DNA of 64,000 nucleotides from Jaenimonas drosophilae (taxonomy: Eukaryota; Euglenozoa; Kinetoplastea; Trypanosomatida; Trypanosomatidae): contig JASAON010001607.1 in assembly GCA_030849065.1 (NCBI GenBank), positions 1 to 64,000 on the forward strand. The letters run 5' to 3'. Below are positions 39,371 through 50,400 of this stretch, one piece after another. The translations under genes and the position numbers were made by a program. Position 1 is the stretch's first letter; each line of letters begins with the position of its first letter. The notes beneath the pieces were generated by a model. It saw nothing but the letters and a program-made list of their open reading frames with translations. It had not been told where the DNA came from and searched no databases.

Positions 39371-42300
39371 TCACGCGGAGATGGAGGAGATGGCCTTGAG
39401 CAGGTTGTGTGCGGCAGAGTCAATGATGGCCTGGTCCTTGGCGGATATGCGGCTCGCATCATCGCGCCGCAGCGCCTCGTGGCCGTAGCGTGCGAGAGGA
39501 TCCACCAGGCCCGCCGTGAGGGCCGATTGTTGCTTGGCCGTGAGCGCACGCACCGCCAAACCTGCGGCTGCGGCCCACACAAGCCAGCAACTGGGCGTGG
39601 CAACGAGTACGTCGTTGTCGCGGAGGAGTGCTGCCTCTTCATCATCGTCATGCCGCCCTGCGTGGGGATGGCGGCGGTGCAGCAGCACCTCAAAGGCGTG
39701 GAGCAGGGCGGCGATGGCGGTGTAGGGATCCATCTCGTACACGCTCTCCATCACCGTTTGCGGTGTGTTGGCGAAGTCGCGAACGCAGGCCGCCACGGCC
39801 ACGCGCCGCAACACATCAAAACGGCGTGCATCGCCCGGTGCCCCGCAGGCATCTCTGCACAGGTCCAGCAGCATCTCCCACTCCATCGAATCATCTTTTT
39901 CATCATCACCTTCACCATCATCATCCTTCTCTGCTCCCGGGTGGGGGCCACGGATGGTGGTGGCGGTGCTGCCACTTCCTCGTCGTTGCTCCACGAGCCA
40001 CACCGCCCACGCCTCGGCCACCGCACCCACATCGACGGCGGCGAGCTGCGCAAGCTCAAAGGCCTCCTGCCACAGCCTCACCCCCACCAGTGCGTGGATG
40101 AGCTTCGTGATGCCGCGTGCGTAGTTGTCAGCGGAGGCACCCTCAATCCAAATATCCGCGCAATCCAAGGTGCCACCCAACGACCACAAACGTTCTTCGC
40201 AGTGTGCCTGGTATGCACGAAGACGCAGCCATGGAAGATCCTCGCGGGAGAGGAGCCGGCGTGAGGTGGAGCTTGTGTTGTTGGCCTCCGCCCCGCACAA
40301 GGAGGAGGCACCGCTGCCGGCACCGGTGTTGTTGTGTAGGTCCATCCACGAGAAGCCAACGGCCGAGTTCGGCGAGGCGTTGGTCGTGGTGGGGCTCGCC
40401 CCAGCAGAGGATCCATCATCCTGCGTGCGCACTGCTGCCGCCGGCGTGATGAGCTCCACCGCACTCACCGCCATCGAGCACAGCTCCGCCACGGAAAGGT
40501 AGCGCGAGGCATCGCCCTGCCTACGTGGGGAGCAGCGGAGGAGCGAGGCGAGATTCGTCAAGACGCGGCCACATTGTGCGTAGGCGTGGCGGGCCAACAA
40601 GAAGCGGTGGAGGCCAAGAATTGCACGTGTGCGAATGGCTTCCGTTCTCTCTGACGCGCTCTTCGTTGGCAGGGCGGCGATGCACTGGTGCCACTGATGC
40701 ACCAACATGGAGTTGATGGCGGCAATATCGCAGGAGAGGTGGACGAGGGCGTTGGTCAGGCTCGGCATCTGGAAGCTGCGCTCAACGAGTGCGCGCACCG
40801 TGAGTTGGATGGCCTCCGTGTAGCGTCCAAGGTTGGCGGTGATGGGGTGGTTGGTGCTGCGAGCCTCATCCATCAACGCCACGGCAGATTGCAGGTCGTG
40901 GAAGCAGGGGCCAACATCTCCATCTTCAGCGCTATATCGGGCAAGGCCCAACAAGGCTTCTACGTGGAGCTCCAGCAAGGCATGCTGCAGCGTGGCGAGT
41001 GAGGGGGCTCCTCCTCCTCGTTTATGAATGCCATCCACCTTGGTGCGTAGTTGGGTGAGCTCCACCATCAAGAAGCGTCGTGCGGTGTTGCCGTCCATGA
41101 GCACATCGCCGGATCGGCGCAACAGATAGCGAAAGAGACCAACGAGGTACACGGCAGAGGCCATGTTGGCATCCTGCATAAGCAGCAGCTCCCACTCACT
41201 GCGCGGAACGAGGCCCATCGTGGATGGTTGCTGCCCCGCGCCAGCCTCGGTGAGGAGGATGCCATCACTCAGGAGCACCTCGACGGCCTCACGTGGGCTC
41301 AACTTGGCAAGCTCGAGAGAAACGTGGAGTGCGCGGACGTGTACCGCCGCGGCACGTGCTGTACGCCCAGCATGAAGATCTGAAAGGAGGATGTAGTGAT
41401 GGAGGAGTGGATGAGTGTTGGCGAGGTACGTGGCCCACATGACGGCTGCCTTGGCGTTGCGTGGGCTGCCGCTCACCCACAGACGCTGCGCCACGCCAAG
41501 GGCATGTCGGGTGCAGGCGGTGGTGGTGGTGCGGGGAGATGCTTCCTCTTCATCGTCGCTGTGGTGCGGGTGCATCTCCACGAGGGCTCCCACAATGGAG
41601 CCAACGAGATGTTCGTCGGAGGGATTGGCGGCCAGGGCGTTGACGAGGTCGGGGCCGCACACACGCGCGGTGTGGTAGGCCGCCACCCATCTCTCTATCA
41701 GCCGGCCGAGGTCCTGCGTCGCGCCGTCGTTGATGTGCGCCGCCGCGCCGCTCATCCAGCCGAGGTAGGTGATGAGGAGGAAGAGGATGCGGTGGTGCAG
41801 CTCGCGGCAGACGAGATGGAGAATGGCATGGCGGTCAAAGCGGCAGAAGGGCGGCAGGGTGGCGCACTCCGTCCGGATGGCGAGCATCATGGCCAGCTCC
41901 ACATCTGCAGCACTCGCGGTGGTGAATTCCGGGCTCCATCCAGAGAGCCGTGCCTCACAGAGAATACGAGGTAAAGCAGGAAGCTGCCCGAGAGGTGCGG
42001 CGTGCTGCATCACCTGCTCCACCAACTCCGCAATGAGGCTCGTGCCAGACGGGCAGGCCCGCAACACCTCCAAGCCCTCCCAGAAGGGCCGCAACGCTGG
42101 CGTATCGTGGCGTCGTTGACGCGCCTCGCCATCCACCGTAGGCACCCACGCGAGGGCGGGAAGGTGCTGGTTGTGTTGCGTGCGCACCGGTGCGGCGGCA
42201 TCCACCACACATGGTGGTGAGGCTCCGCCGCTCTGCACCTCGCCAGCACCTCCAGCTAGCCCGAGGACGGCCAAGTTAGGCTCCGCCGCCGAGACCTCGT

Positions 42301-44059
42301 CGAGCAGCAACACCGTCGTGGTGAGGGCGTCGAGCGTCGTTGTGATGGCGGCGGTGTCTGGCGTGGCGGAACACACAAGAGCATGAGCGCGGTGGTAGTC
42401 CTTGTGGCGCTCCACCACCACAAAATGATCTTCGTGGGTGAGTGCCGCGCGGAGATAGGAGTAGCGCCCACCACGGCTGAGGTTGGTCTGTGTGTGCTCC
42501 CACCGCACCTCCGCTTCTTGCGTCGTCTGGCGGACCGTCACGACCTGTGCGAGGGCGAGCGGGATCGGGGCGTTGAGGGAGGCGAGGGTGTGCGGGCAGA
42601 GAAGGTGCGCATCCTCCTCCATCCCGAGATCCCAGAGGAGGAGCAGCGACTTGCCGGAGTGGGCGATGGAGCAGCTCATGGGCGAGCTGGCAAGGGTAGG
42701 CGGAGCGAGGTCCAGCACATGGCGGAGGCCAACACGTTGTTCTGTGCTGGCCGCGAGGAGGGGCATGACCGCCCAGGTGCATCGGCGGCCCTCTCCACGA
42801 CCGATGCAGCTCACAATGTGGAGATCATGCCGGCGCTCATCCATCGCCGCCCACTGCTGAATCGTGGGAGCGGCCTCCACGCCATCCGCCCCCTCCTCGG
42901 CGGAGGTGGCGAGGCCAGCGAGGATGTTCTGCGGCAACGGGCAGCTCGGGTAGCTCGTTGCCTCCATCCAGCTCTCCCCGGTTCCGTCGTACACCTCCAA
43001 CAGCCCATTCCAGCGAAGCAGCACCACGTAGTGGCTGTTGTGTACGGCACAGAGGGAGAGATAGCGCCGCGCGGGGATGTGGTGGCCGGCGCCATCACCC
43101 GAGGTGCCGCTGCCTCCCTCTCCACGTCTGCCGAGGACCCTCGAGAGCCAACGCCCGCCGAAGGAGGATGTGGGGGCGGTGTAGCTCGCACTCGCTTCAC
43201 GTTGTTGCGGATGATCCCCACCCGCCTCTACTCCGGCCAGCATCGCATAACCTGGCGGGTGTGGCTGCCGACGCAGGGTATCCACGGCGGCCCCAACCCG
43301 CTCCTTCACCTCTCCATCTTCGCGGATGAGCTCAACCCGTGTACGTCCATCGAGGTGCAACAATGCGCGCCACAAATGTTGGCCATTGGTGATGACTACC
43401 ACGCTCGCGAGATCCTCGGCAGAATTTTCACGACGAGGTGGCAGAGCGCCAACCACGCAGGCACTGAGTTGATCCTCATCTTCGGCAACGACGCCACCAG
43501 GAAGACGAAGTGGGTTGGCGAAGGTGATGATGTGGCCCTCTGGAACCAAGATGAGCCGCTCCTGTGCGCGCTGCACCGTCACCCGTAGAAATCCAGCCAC
43601 CAACGACGACGAGAGCCACGTGGCGGCAACGCAGTGCTCCGCCTTGGCCAGCCGCGTGAGGCCGCACGTGAGGAGCTGCTCACCACCAACATCTCCACGA
43701 CCAGCAGTGGGATAAATGGGGACATCAATGCTCAACAGACGAGCATCTCCAGCGCGGGCCTCTGCCGCGCTCTCGCCATCCCCAACGGCAAGCAGGTGGA
43801 GGAGGTAGCCCGAGGCACCTCCACGCGGTCGGGGGCGTTGATCGAGCCACCACAATAACGAGCCACGTACCTCTGGCATTGGCAGGCTGCCACTATGTGC
43901 GAAGGATGAGTAGATGAAGGCGTTGGGGGTATGCCATGCGTCCTCCGCGGCGGATAATGAGGCATCGACGTGTGTGATGGCGCCGCTACCGGAGGCCTCA
44001 CCACCCACACGGAGGGTGGTGGTGGCATCGTGCTCATCAAAGAAGAGGATGCTCCTCAT
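39371..44059 (-). CDS. Nup160/Nup120-like nuclear pore scaffold protein (candidate)
   Basis: A 1562-residue product from the first ATG (MRSILFFDEHD). The first ~600 residues are beta-rich with spaced hydrophobic strands, suggesting a beta-propeller. From about 650 onward it is an alpha-solenoid with acidic loops. By eye the last ~250 residues follow the human NUP160 C-terminus: LVGVRLWQEAFELAQL against LLAASLFDTAISLCQT, then a helix at TPQTVMESVYEMDPYTAIAA, then CWLVWAAAAGLAVRAL against VWLPYSSIDQLLQAL. NUP160 is a core member of the Nup107-160 (yeast Nup84) outer-ring complex that shapes the pore. The match is to a slowly recognisable fold family, so another propeller-solenoid coat protein remains possible. 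Confidence 0.55.
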   Translation of the reverse strand: MRSILFFDEHDATTTLRVGGEASGSGAITHVDASLSAAEDAWHTPNAFIYSSFAHSGSLPMPEVRGSLLWWLDQRPRPRGGASGYLLHLLAVGDGESAAEARAGDARLLSIDVPIYPTAGRGDVGGEQLLTCGLTRLAKAEHCVAATWLSSSLVAGFLRVTVQRAQERLILVPEGHIITFANPLRLPGGVVAEDEDQLSACVVGALPPRRENSAEDLASVVVITNGQHLWRALLHLDGRTRVELIREDGEVKERVGAAVDTLRRQPHPPGYAMLAGVEAGGDHPQQREASASYTAPTSSFGGRWLSRVLGRRGEGGSGTSGDGAGHHIPARRYLSLCAVHNSHYVVLLRWNGLLEVYDGTGESWMEATSYPSCPLPQNILAGLATSAEEGADGVEAAPTIQQWAAMDERRHDLHIVSCIGRGEGRRCTWAVMPLLAASTEQRVGLRHVLDLAPPTLASSPMSCSIAHSGKSLLLLWDLGMEEDAHLLCPHTLASLNAPIPLALAQVVTVRQTTQEAEVRWEHTQTNLSRGGRYSYLRAALTHEDHFVVVERHKDYHRAHALVCSATPDTAAITTTLDALTTTVLLLDEVSAAEPNLAVLGLAGGAGEVQSGGASPPCVVDAAAPVRTQHNQHLPALAWVPTVDGEARQRRHDTPALRPFWEGLEVLRACPSGTSLIAELVEQVMQHAAPLGQLPALPRILCEARLSGWSPEFTTASAADVELAMMLAIRTECATLPPFCRFDRHAILHLVCRELHHRILFLLITYLGWMSGAAAHINDGATQDLGRLIERWVAAYHTARVCGPDLVNALAANPSDEHLVGSIVGALVEMHPHHSDDEEEASPRTTTTACTRHALGVAQRLWVSGSPRNAKAAVMWATYLANTHPLLHHYILLSDLHAGRTARAAAVHVRALHVSLELAKLSPREAVEVLLSDGILLTEAGAGQQPSTMGLVPRSEWELLLMQDANMASAVYLVGLFRYLLRRSGDVLMDGNTARRFLMVELTQLRTKVDGIHKRGGGAPSLATLQHALLELHVEALLGLARYSAEDGDVGPCFHDLQSAVALMDEARSTNHPITANLGRYTEAIQLTVRALVERSFQMPSLTNALVHLSCDIAAINSMLVHQWHQCIAALPTKSASERTEAIRTRAILGLHRFLLARHAYAQCGRVLTNLASLLRCSPRRQGDASRYLSVAELCSMAVSAVELITPAAAVRTQDDGSSAGASPTTTNASPNSAVGFSWMDLHNNTGAGSGASSLCGAEANNTSSTSRRLLSREDLPWLRLRAYQAHCEERLWSLGGTLDCADIWIEGASADNYARGITKLIHALVGVRLWQEAFELAQLAAVDVGAVAEAWAVWLVEQRRGSGSTATTIRGPHPGAEKDDDGEGDDEKDDSMEWEMLLDLCRDACGAPGDARRFDVLRRVAVAACVRDFANTPQTVMESVYEMDPYTAIAALLHAFEVLLHRRHPHAGRHDDDEEAALLRDNDVLVATPSCWLVWAAAAGLAVRALTAKQQSALTAGLVDPLARYGHEALRRDDASRISAKDQAIIDSAAHNLLKAISSISA

Positions 44060-44615
44060 TGGCCCACACCCACACAAGAAAGACGATGGGGTAGTGGGGG
44101 GAAATGAGGGGCAAAGCCTGAACCTAGCAACTTCCTACATGAAACAATAGAGAGATGATGATACAATGAGCATCTCAGCTACAGCACACAAACACACACA
44201 AGCATGAAGCAGATGGGCATACACATCAGCCTCCACTCCCCCTTGAGCAAGTCGGCAGGTGGGTGTAGTGGTGGTGATGTGGTTGTAGTAGTAGTAGTTT
44301 TTTTTTGTATCTAGCTCTTCGCTCGAGATCCCTGTACATCAAACAAATCGGCAACCCGCGGCGTTGCAGTTGCGTGCCTCTGACTGAGGATTCAGTTGGT
44401 GATGGTGGTGGCGATGCACGCACTCAATGCGCACACAATACATTAGCACACACACACACACATATACGTGGTGGAAGGCGTCAACGGCCCCCACCAGCCG
44501 TCAGACGGAATCAGCTTCCCTCTATGCGGGCACTGCTTCAAAGGATGAAGCACAGGCAAGGAGAGAAGCACCATCACTATCATCATCATCCCAACCGTAC
44601 ACGCACACGCCAACC
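44060..44615. other. Intergenic region coiled-coil gene to nucleoporin candidate
   Basis: A CA run at about 44446-44462 and a GTA/T-rich piece at 44286-44308. No gene seen. Confidence 0.6.
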
Positions 44616-45842
44616 TCATGCGCTGCGATCCATCAGGCGCCGTGGAGGCTCACTACCTCCGCATGACTGCTGCAGCACCTCCATCTGGCGGCGCTGTACA
44701 GTGGGGCCAAACGCACCAGAATTGGCGCTCTCCACCAAGGCCGCACTACCACTCGTGTCGGTCTTCTGATTGCATGCGTGCTTCAGCAAGACGGTACCCG
44801 TTCTAGTACGGATAATGTTTTGTTGGCTCTCAAGCTCACGGCGGACGTTGATGTAGCGCTGGAGAAGCTCATCCAATTCACGCTTACGGTCTCGCTCCAG
44901 GAAGAGGCGGCGGCTCTCCACCTTCATGCGGAGTGCGAGCAGCTCCTGTTGGTGGCGTCGGCGGAGGGCGTACTCGCGGCGCTCGTACATGGTGGCTCGG
45001 GTTCCCTGAAAGCGCTCCAAATCGTTCATCTCCATCTCATCCGCCTTGCGCTTCTCCTCCTGTGCGCGAACGTAGTTCTTCTGGCGTGCCAGGGCCTGCT
45101 GCTTGTTGCGTGTGTGGATCAAGTCGCGACTATATCGGAGAACACGCGGGTTAAAATCCCGCATCTCCTCATGGAACTGTTCTAGCTCGTCGTTCTGACG
45201 CTCCAGCAGACGAATCTCCTGCTCGAGCTGCTGTTCCTCAAAGAGATCAATCTTTTCGTTCCAGGTGCGATGAAACGCACGGAACTCGTCGCGGTGGGCT
45301 TCTTCCAGCATACGGCGTTCATCCATTTGCTGCTCCGTCAGGCCACGTACGTGGCGGGTTTCTTCCTCGAGGCGAAGATTGCGCAGCACCTGCTGAACCA
45401 AGTGAGCCTCCTTGTACATGGAGCGGCTCTGACAGGCCATGCGGTAGTCCTTCAGCACCTCCACATACTCCGCCATCCGCATCTCCACATCTTCATCCTT
45501 GCAGGCGATGCTCTCCAGCACTACGCGAGCCTGGCGCTCCTTGGCATCAAACTCATCATCATCCCGATTGCGCGCCGGGTCGGCCTGGCGTGCGCTGCCG
45601 CCGCGCTCCTCCTCCTCGTCGCACTCATCATCCTCCTCCTCCTCCTCTCCTTCCCCGTCGAGGTGTTGCTGCTTCGGGGGTGGGGGCTGATAGCGTGGCT
45701 GGCCAGCATCCCCGCTGCTGGAGCTGCTCGAGCTGCTGCTGTCGGAGGAATCATCCTCCTCCTCCGTGGTGGTGGAGTGGAGATCGGCGTACTCGCGCTC
45801 AGGCGAGGGATCGGCAACGTCGCTCGTCCCAGTGGGCGGCAT
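44616..45842 (-). CDS. Acidic N-terminus plus long coiled-coil protein, function unknown
   Basis: The product is 408 residues from MPPTGTSDVADPSPERE; the frame runs on upstream but the next ATG is 36 codons away and the sequence there is not protein-like. Residues about 20-105 are acidic with a Ser run (DNA about 45714-45745) and Glu/Asp runs. Residues about 110-350 are a continuous coiled coil with heptad patterning. A segment of conserved appearance reads NPRVLRYSRDLIHTRNKQQA followed by LARQKNYVRAQEEKRKADEM. I recall similar coiled-coil proteins in kinetoplastids and ciliates but no assigned name. The C-terminal ~60 residues look disordered. An axonemal or cytoskeletal role is only a guess. 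Confidence 0.78.
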   Translation of the reverse strand: MPPTGTSDVADPSPEREYADLHSTTTEEEDDSSDSSSSSSSSSGDAGQPRYQPPPPKQQHLDGEGEEEEEDDECDEEEERGGSARQADPARNRDDDEFDAKERQARVVLESIACKDEDVEMRMAEYVEVLKDYRMACQSRSMYKEAHLVQQVLRNLRLEEETRHVRGLTEQQMDERRMLEEAHRDEFRAFHRTWNEKIDLFEEQQLEQEIRLLERQNDELEQFHEEMRDFNPRVLRYSRDLIHTRNKQQALARQKNYVRAQEEKRKADEMEMNDLERFQGTRATMYERREYALRRRHQQELLALRMKVESRRLFLERDRKRELDELLQRYINVRRELESQQNIIRTRTGTVLLKHACNQKTDTSGSAALVESANSGAFGPTVQRRQMEVLQQSCGGSEPPRRLMDRSA

Positions 45843-47213
45843 CTTCAATAATTGGCGGTGGCTGCAGTTGAATGTGCGCAAATATGGAGAAGTGAGGTAG
45901 CTCGCCACTCTCTCTCTCAGGGGGTACTCGTTGTGTGGCGGCCAATGCAAGCCTAAGCCGTAGAGTCTGTACTACTCTCGAGGCAACTACTGCAAACAAA
46001 AGAAGTGATGAAGGAGCGGCAAGAAAGGGGGTGTGATGTACACGTGTACCAAAAACGTACGTGGAATATATCAAGAAAGGCATGAATGTTTCGTTTTGTC
46101 TTTTTTTTGTTGGCGGGGTATTACCGGGTTGGAGGGGAGGTAGAAAGAGTGGGGGCTAAAATGGAGCAAGAAGAACCACGTGGAACATCTCCTTGTTCGA
46201 AGATGTGTCGTGAGCACTCNTATCCAAAGATTGATAGAACACAAGGGGAGGTGTGAGGGAGGTGGAGAGTGAAATGAGCATCAAGGCGGGGTGGTAGAAG
46301 GAGGGGAGTTCGAAAAAAAATGAAAACAACGCTCCAAACTACACACATCGCCACGCCCCCAACAACGTGGGCGGCGCGCATGGGCCCAAAAGCGCCTCAT
46401 TCACCCGTAGGTGAAACAACGTTGTGGCGCATCTCACAGGCAGCACATCAAAACACAAAGTACAAAAAAAAAAGGCTCCAGTACGCAATACAACAACAAC
46501 GACAGAAAACACGATGCACCACACCACTAACTTGTCAGCTCACCCATGATGTGCTGAGCATGGAAAATCGTTGGCTTCCCAGCATACAACGCCTCCTCTT
46601 CATCTGCAGGCGCGGAGAAGAGGTGATGATGATGAATGAAAGAAAACACCTGGCACTGATTGTAATTGGTTTCCCTGTGTGTGAGTGTGTGTGTGTGTGA
46701 GCACATTGTGTTGTATAATTGTTAGACTGTGTATAGTGGTTACAATAACAAGCGTTGTGTTGTTCTCTCGTCAAAACACTTTTTTTTTGTTATGGATAAG
46801 TGACAGAAGTTTGGTCCTGGTGGTAGTTACAGGCACACAAGTGGCGAGAAAATGATAGGTAATGGCAGCGAAACAACGGAGCACAGAAGCATCAAAAACA
46901 GCAACACAACAAAGAAAAAAAAGAAGCAGGGAAAGGTGATGTGAGCAATGGTGCGTATGAAGATCATCACTCAGATAGAGGCTCCACTCTATGCACATCG
47001 CTTCCACGGGTTATAGCCCCAATCTGTTCTCGAAATGCACCATCGAGAGGCCCCCCCAGAGGCTGGTGGTGATAGCGTGAGGAGAGAGAGGGAGTGAAAA
47101 ACGCAGAGCCACTTCGTGCATCAACCAGTTGCCGTATGCATCGGTTGTTCTCCTCACACGAGCGGCCCCGGCTCTCACCTCCTCTCCTGCAGCCTCCCAT
47201 ACACAAAGGGGTG

Positions 47214-47227
47214 AAAAAAAAAAAAAA
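47214..47227. repeat. A14 tract
   Basis: The longest homopolymer A run in the gene-free zone. On the transcribed strand it is T14, which could act as a strong polypyrimidine signal or simply be UTR sequence. Confidence 0.9.
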
Positions 47228-47443
47228 GTGTGGCAGGGAAGCTGTATTCGGCGCCAATCCGACGTACCAACACGTGACTTGAATCTCCTCTCTCCGCACA
47301 GTTTCTTTACGTGTGTAGTGAGCGCGCGCAATAAAAACGAGAGGAGGAGTGACCAAGTAATGCAGTAAATGAAAAAGCATCAAAACACAACAACAAAACA
47401 AATCAAACACATGAAAAAAAGCAAACACGATGGGAGGGGATTT

Positions 47444-47455
47444 GGGGGGGGGGGG
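47444..47455. repeat. G12 tract
   Basis: Twelve consecutive G on the plus strand, C on the transcribed strand. Prone to sequencing length errors. Confidence 0.9.
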
Positions 47456-50400
47456 TATGGCATCGGCTTTCAATCGAGTGAGATGAGGGGGATCATCGCA
47501 CAGCCACCGGAAAAAAAAAACGCAGTCTGTGTATCAAGAGCTCTACACAGACACAGCCGCAAGGGAACCACGAAGCCAACGCATACATCCTGGTGAGGTA
47601 TGTGCATTGGTTGGTTCCTAACCAATCTCTCTTTCATTTGCTCCAGCTCCACCACCATCAAAACAAAAAGAACTCTGGGTGGAGCGGCGGGGGACGAGCG
47701 TCACTTGGTTGAGGCGTCACGAGGGTATCACACTGCACCCACGTGGAACTACTCCACGTATCCCGTGTTGCTTTCGCGCGCACATACACGCAGGCGTACA
47801 ATCATTCAGCATGATGATGGATGTAGCTGGCGCACCGTGTATGTGCTGGCCTGGGCGTTGCCCACGCTCAACGCCAAGGATAAAGAGAAGCAAAACACAA
47901 AAAAAAGATCTGAAAACCATAAGCGACGCACCCTTGCGTTGTAACTCCCCTCGAGTGGTACATGAGGGGGGGAGGATCTCATGCAAAGAGAAGCAGCTGA
48001 TGAATCTGCATGGAAAGCGTTGGTGTGTGGGAAGTGGAGGGACCTCGTGGAGCTGAGAGCGAGCACAGTTGGGTGATGGCTCACAGTGGTGTGTGTATGA
48101 CGCTTTGATATTCGGCACCACCACTCTCTCCGGACTCACTCCTATATTGTCCCTCCAACATCCTGAGGAGCACCACCATCATGAATGGCTGTCTTGCGCA
48201 ACGTGGCAAACCATCGTCCTTGGCCACGGTGCCATGACCGCTCAAACAAGTGTTGCTGGAATATCTTGGGAATGTTGGGGCATCAACGCCTACGCGTAGT
48301 GGCCCCTACATAATGTTTGTGTGTGTGTGTGAGTGTGTGTGTCGGGAGATATAGGAAGGAAGGATGCTGTATGTTGTGATGTCTGCGCATGCAAACCACC
48401 ACACGCAGCAACTCTGTGCCTCTCCCTCTTTCTTCACTTCACTTCGCTTCTCTGCTTCTTCCGTGCATTGTTGGGCATCCAACTACCTGGGGATTGATCA
48501 AGATGTTGGCGCGAGTGACCCTTCTACATCACACGGAGGCATCAACTCATCATTGCAAACTAATCTTCGGTATTCGCACGTCGGGAGAGGGTGTGGAGGC
48601 AGAGGTACGGTGGGAGGAGCATGTGCCTCACTCACCGTGCCGAGGATGCTTTACTGCCCTCTCATGACCTGCAGCATCAACACATGCAAACTGAAGAAAC
48701 CATAAAAAACACCAAAAACAGCGAATTTCGCGGAGGCGTTTTGGGTTTGGGTGGGAGGGAAGAAGGGGAGGAAGTAAAGCTGAATAAGCCGCTGCAGCAG
48801 CCAACAACATCATCAATGAAGTAGATCGGGATCACCTTGAGCATCTCTTCCCTTCCTCCAAGAAAACGAAAGATGGGAACACCAACAACAACATCCATTC
48901 GTTCAAGAAGAAAAACAGAGAGCGTGAAGGTGGTGACGGGGAAGAGGAGTAGGAAAAAGATGCCGGCAAAAACCCCGAACAAAGCAGTCGGCAATAGAAG
49001 CAAACTGGCATCCACGTAGAAGCACAGTGCAGGAGGGGATAGAGAGAGGAGAGGGCGTGTGTGTGCGCGCGTGTTGATGAGTGTTGGTGATTGGGAGATG
49101 AGCGTGTCTTGATTCCAACCACAGAAAATCTTCTCCTCGATGCGTGTAAGCGGGGGCAGAGAGGTATCATTGAAACCGGCAACACCTTTATCCTTCTCTC
49201 ACCACCAACAAAACACCGCCGACCTAGAGGAGGGGAAGAAAGTGGCACATCAGCAGAAGCGTGAGGCTGCGCGCACACACACACACACAGTTGGAAAAAT
49301 AAAAACACCAGAAGTGGGAGTAGTAGGAGAGAGGTCACAACGCAGGAAGGGAGAGAGAGAGGGGGAGAGCCCTCGGAACACCTTAATAACGTGTGTTTCA
49401 GATGATTGTGTGTCTTGTTTGTAGCAGAAGATGGATGTGGCATCGCCATCATCGAGCGCCTCTCCAGCACAGAAAAGACTCCACAAGCACGTCTACGGCA
49501 AAAGCAAAATGATGCCGAAACAAAAAAAAAGAAGATGGTAGCTGGAAATGAAAAGAAAAAGAGCAGCAACAAGACGCGATACGCGTGGCGAGGCCGCACT
49601 TCTGCAGCAGGGTGCATCTCTGCACTTCATGGGCCACAAGCACACACACAAGCCGTTGCCGAGGGGGGTAGGAAGAAGAGACTTCAGTACTTCGCCCCAC
49701 CCGGGGAACGCTGCTGTATTGATGGTGGGTTAAGCCGATAGCTTAGTAAGAAGCAACGAATTAACCCAGCAAAAGAAACAAGAACGAGTGTGCGTTTGGG
49801 TGTGTGCAAGATGGTGCGAGACAGAAGAGTAGCCAGACGTGATCCACGCAATCATGGTGAGCCTGTCTTCCAATGGGCTCATTTGCGACGTGCGTTGAAG
49901 GGGGAGGGGAAAAAACGCATGGGGGAAATCAGAACAAACAAAAACAATAATAAAAAAACGGTGTGTGTGTGTGTGAAGGGGAGAGAACGGCAAAGAAACG
50001 CGATGGAACAAGATATAAACGTATGTCCATCTACATCTCTACGAAAGACACGCACAAGGGGCATCAACCAAGGGGAAAGCAATCAGCAGATGCTCCCGCC
50101 CCAACAAAAAAAAACGAGCAAAAAAAAAAGGAATCAGCCAGATCAAACGTCGGGTTCAGCAATAGCAGGAATAGAAGCAAACTACAAATAAAAAAAACAG
50201 GATGAAAGCAGAAACAGACAGGTTGGAAAAGTCATCCAGATGGAGGTGAGAGGGAGAGGAGGGCACTGCGATGGACTAGTATCGCGTACCGCCGCACGAG
50301 CACAAAAAAAAAGTGAGTTCAAATACAAGAAATCAAGCAAACATAGCTACAAATGAAAAAAGAAAAAACAAGCAGAGCAATGTCTTGGTCTCATTCACGA

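Noticed and set aside
46220..46220. Ambiguous base n
   Set aside because: A single unresolved base in spacer DNA; an assembly detail rather than a biological feature.
48832..49617. 261-codon minus-strand frame in the gene-free zone
   Set aside because: Dominated by Phe, Leu, Ser and Cys from T/C-rich DNA; no conserved pattern.
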